Positions 4,767 to 5,942 of a stretch of DNA of 5,942 nt are shown piece by piece. The stretch lies in NCBI GenBank assembly GCA_028865845.1, contig JAGWJK010000317.1:1-5942 (forward strand). Reading direction: 5' to 3'. A program made the position numbers and the translations under genes. Within the stretch, counting starts at the first letter, position 1, and the number at the start of each line of letters is the position of its first letter. Origin of the DNA: Rhizobiaceae bacterium (GTDB lineage Bacteria; Pseudomonadota; Alphaproteobacteria; Rhizobiales; Rhizobiaceae). A model generated the notes under the pieces. The model was not told the origin of the DNA. It did not search any database and saw nothing but the letters and a program-made list of their open reading frames with translations.

Positions 4767-5591
4767 TCACGTGAACTCGTCTTCTCCTTCAAGCGTGCGG
4801 AAGACGAATGCCTCTTCAATTGAACCGCCAGAACGCAAGAGCTGGTCGCGTACCGCCGACAAATCCAATGGTTGATCCTCTCCAATCAGATCGATATCGA
4901 TTTTCACTATCGGTGTTTTGCGAGATAACGGCCATTTGCCGGCCATTCGAACCGCGGCCAGACGGACCAGCGGGGTTCCGGCTTTGCTGATGATCTTGGT
5001 GCCGATGCTTCTTTCCGCGACGATCTTTGGTCCAGCGGCGACCTCTAACTCGGTGAAATCCATAGGGCCCTTGGCGCGGGCGCTGATCTCTATTGCCGCG
5101 CCGTTCCCCGCAGCGGTGACGAGTGTCAACCATTTCGTTGTCACGATGCCGGTCACCGCGACCATCTTGGCTTCCCAAGGTCCGCGGGAGAACAAGTTGA
5201 GAAGTTGAACATGAAGCATGTGTTCGTTTTCGATGGCGACGATCTCGCAGCCGGCGGCCGAGAAAAAGAGGCCGTTCGCGTACGCGAATGATATGCTCGC
5301 CGTTGCCTGACCGTCGGCTAGACCAGGAGCGTGTGCGGTCGCGGTCGCGTTACTCTGCATAGAGACGCCGCTACCTGAGTTGAAGTTTATACCACTCCGG
5401 CTTTTCGGCTTGGTAGGCTCGACCTCGATCCCGAATCTGCTCGACATCGATCCGAGACGTTTGAACGCGCCGTCGAGAAGCAGCCCGTAGTCTCCGACTG
5501 TGACCGGCTCGTCCGGCAGGAAATTGGCATAGTAGGTGCTGTCATAATGATGGACGGCTTCGCCGAACATCCGTCGTATAGAAGCGGGCAT
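4767..5591 (-). CDS. Protein of unknown function, first gene of the metallopeptidase operon (274 aa)
   Basis: ATG 5591 follows GGAG (5599-5602) by 7 nt; Met8 (ATG 5570) is a weaker alternative. It ends at TGA 4767-4769. There is no signal peptide or clear membrane helix. Residues 25-55 carry LPDEPVTVGDYGLLLDGAF, then LGSMSSRFGIE. Residues 62-95 are Gly/Ser/Ala/Thr-rich, probably a flexible or surface loop region. Residues 96-175 alternate in a beta-like way (ASISFAYANGLFFSAAGCEIVAI; RGPWEAKMVAVTGIV; LTLVTAAGNGAAIEISARA), suggesting a twisted beta-sheet fold. Residues 187-205 (ERSIGTKII, TPLVRLAAV) and the acidic C terminus (EGEDEFT) complete it. One cysteine (C115) is present. I recognise no named family. 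Its position just before a protease gene recalls toxin/protease pairs such as bacterial gasdermin operons, and its length is similar, but the N-terminal Cys typical of bacterial gasdermins is absent and no homology is claimed. Confidence 0.82.
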   Translation of the reverse strand: MPASIRRMFGEAVHHYDSTYYANFLPDEPVTVGDYGLLLDGAFKRLGSMSSRFGIEVEPTKPKSRSGINFNSGSGVSMQSNATATAHAPGLADGQATASISFAYANGLFFSAAGCEIVAIENEHMLHVQLLNLFSRGPWEAKMVAVTGIVTTKWLTLVTAAGNGAAIEISARAKGPMDFTELEVAAGPKIVAERSIGTKIISKAGTPLVRLAAVRMAGKWPLSRKTPIVKIDIDLIGEDQPLDLSAVRDQLLRSGGSIEEAFVFRTLEGEDEFT

Positions 5592-5747
5592 CCTCGCGCT
5601 CCATCTGGATTGTCCCCATGCGACAGTACGTTATCGCATTTCCACTCAAGGAGGCAGTTGCCTGTCTGTGCTAATTAGAAGTAGCATTTGACTAGCGTAA
5701 ACTGATGGTTCTCAACGGGAACAAACGAGGACATCCTCGCTATCGGA
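5592..5747. other. Divergent intergenic region
   Basis: It separates the start of the two-gene minus operon from the possible plus gene at the right edge, so promoters in both directions are expected. I see short symmetric sites: AGGCA-GT-TGCCT (5652-5663), CTAATTAG (5671-5678) and CGAGGA-CA-TCCTCG (5726-5739). A TTGACT at 5688-5693 resembles a -35 box facing right but has no matching -10 box at the usual distance. No promoter can be named with confidence. Confidence 0.4.
5726..5739. promoter_or_regulatory. 14-bp inverted repeat, possible operator
   Basis: Arms CGAGGA and TCCTCG are perfect and separated by CA. The site lies 8 nt before ATG 5748, where a dimeric repressor or a transcript hairpin could block the ribosome. 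Such short symmetric sites do occur by chance, so support is weak. Confidence 0.22.
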
Positions 5748-5942
5748 ATGACGCGAGGTGCGGCTCTGGCGCAACTAGACCCTGTCCCGTCGTCATATAG
5801 TGACTACTTTGCAACAGCGGCTGCCTTTGGCTCGATGACCCATGAGCGGACGCGAGACACTCAGGCCGTTTTTCTCCGACAATTCTTCTCGGTTCCCAAA
5901 TTGCAACTCTTGGATCAGACGAAGCTTTTCAGCGGGGGGCGT
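5748..5942 (+). CDS. Possible gene running off the right edge (first 65 codons)
   Basis: From ATG 5748 the frame is open for 65 codons to the last base of the window. Upstream it is closed by TGA at 5706-5708 with no other usual start. The residues read plausibly as protein: a polar start (TRGAALAQLDPVPSSYSDYF), an Ala-rich helix (ATAAAFGSM), then TRDTQAVFLRQFFSVPKLQLLDQ. GAGG at 5727-5730 is 17 nt from the ATG, too far for a good ribosome site, and GGA touches the ATG, so initiation is doubtful. A later start at the next in-frame ATG is also possible. No family recognised. Confidence 0.33.
   Translation, partial: MTRGAALAQLDPVPSSYSDYFATAAAFGSMTHERTRDTQAVFLRQFFSVPKLQLLDQTKLFSGGR

Noticed and set aside
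4751..4885. Longer metallopeptidase start at 4885
   Set aside because: It would overlap the upstream gene by more than 100 nt, while a strong ribosome site precedes ATG 4750.
4767..5591. Naming the unknown operon protein a bacterial gasdermin
   Set aside because: Length and protease neighbour fit, but the N-terminal cysteine is missing and I can show no motif match, so it stays an analogy only.
5704..5796. 30-codon frame from ATG 5704
   Set aside because: Short, Arg-rich, with no ribosome site or context.

Overview
The window looks like an accessory or variable stretch of an alphaproteobacterial, probably Rhizobiales, chromosome or plasmid. The grounds are moderately high GC with G/C-ending codons, a TPR/Sel1 protein and a Nudix protein of the type common in rhizobia, and several small proteins of unknown function. 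No genus can be named from the sequence alone. There are no RNA genes, CRISPR arrays or intact insertion sequences.

Layout, left to right. (1) 1-1061 (+) is the 3' part of a TPR plus Sel1-repeat protein whose start lies outside the window. (2) 1226-1447 (+) is a possible 73-residue protein, followed by a good hairpin-plus-T terminator that sits between it and the convergent minus-strand genes. (3) 1491-2645 (-) holds a ribbon-helix-helix-like small protein (1491-1808) and, upstream of it, a gene of unknown function. That gene is split by one in-frame TAG into 2283-2645 and 1878-2249. A tandem 55-residue repeat in its N-terminal half aligns without gaps straight through the TAG, so the two pieces were almost certainly once one protein of about 255 codons. 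(4) A divergent intergenic region (2646-2808) carries a TATAAT box and a GAGGAG ribosome site facing right. It leads into a possible small Arg-rich protein (2809-3072) whose end overlaps the start of a clear Nudix hydrolase (3059-3523). (5) 3524-3787 has no gene I can support. (6) 5591-3788 (-) is a compact two-gene operon: a 274-residue protein of unknown function, then after 16 nt a 320-residue zinc metallopeptidase with HELAH and a downstream ELFAD. (7) 5592-5942 is mostly non-coding, but a reading frame from 5748 stays open to the right edge and may be the start of another gene.

The two items most worth attention are the operon pairing an unknown protein with a HExxH peptidase, which has the shape of an effector/protease or substrate/protease pair although no function is proven, and the repeat-bearing gene cut by a single TAG. 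The rest is ordinary accessory content.
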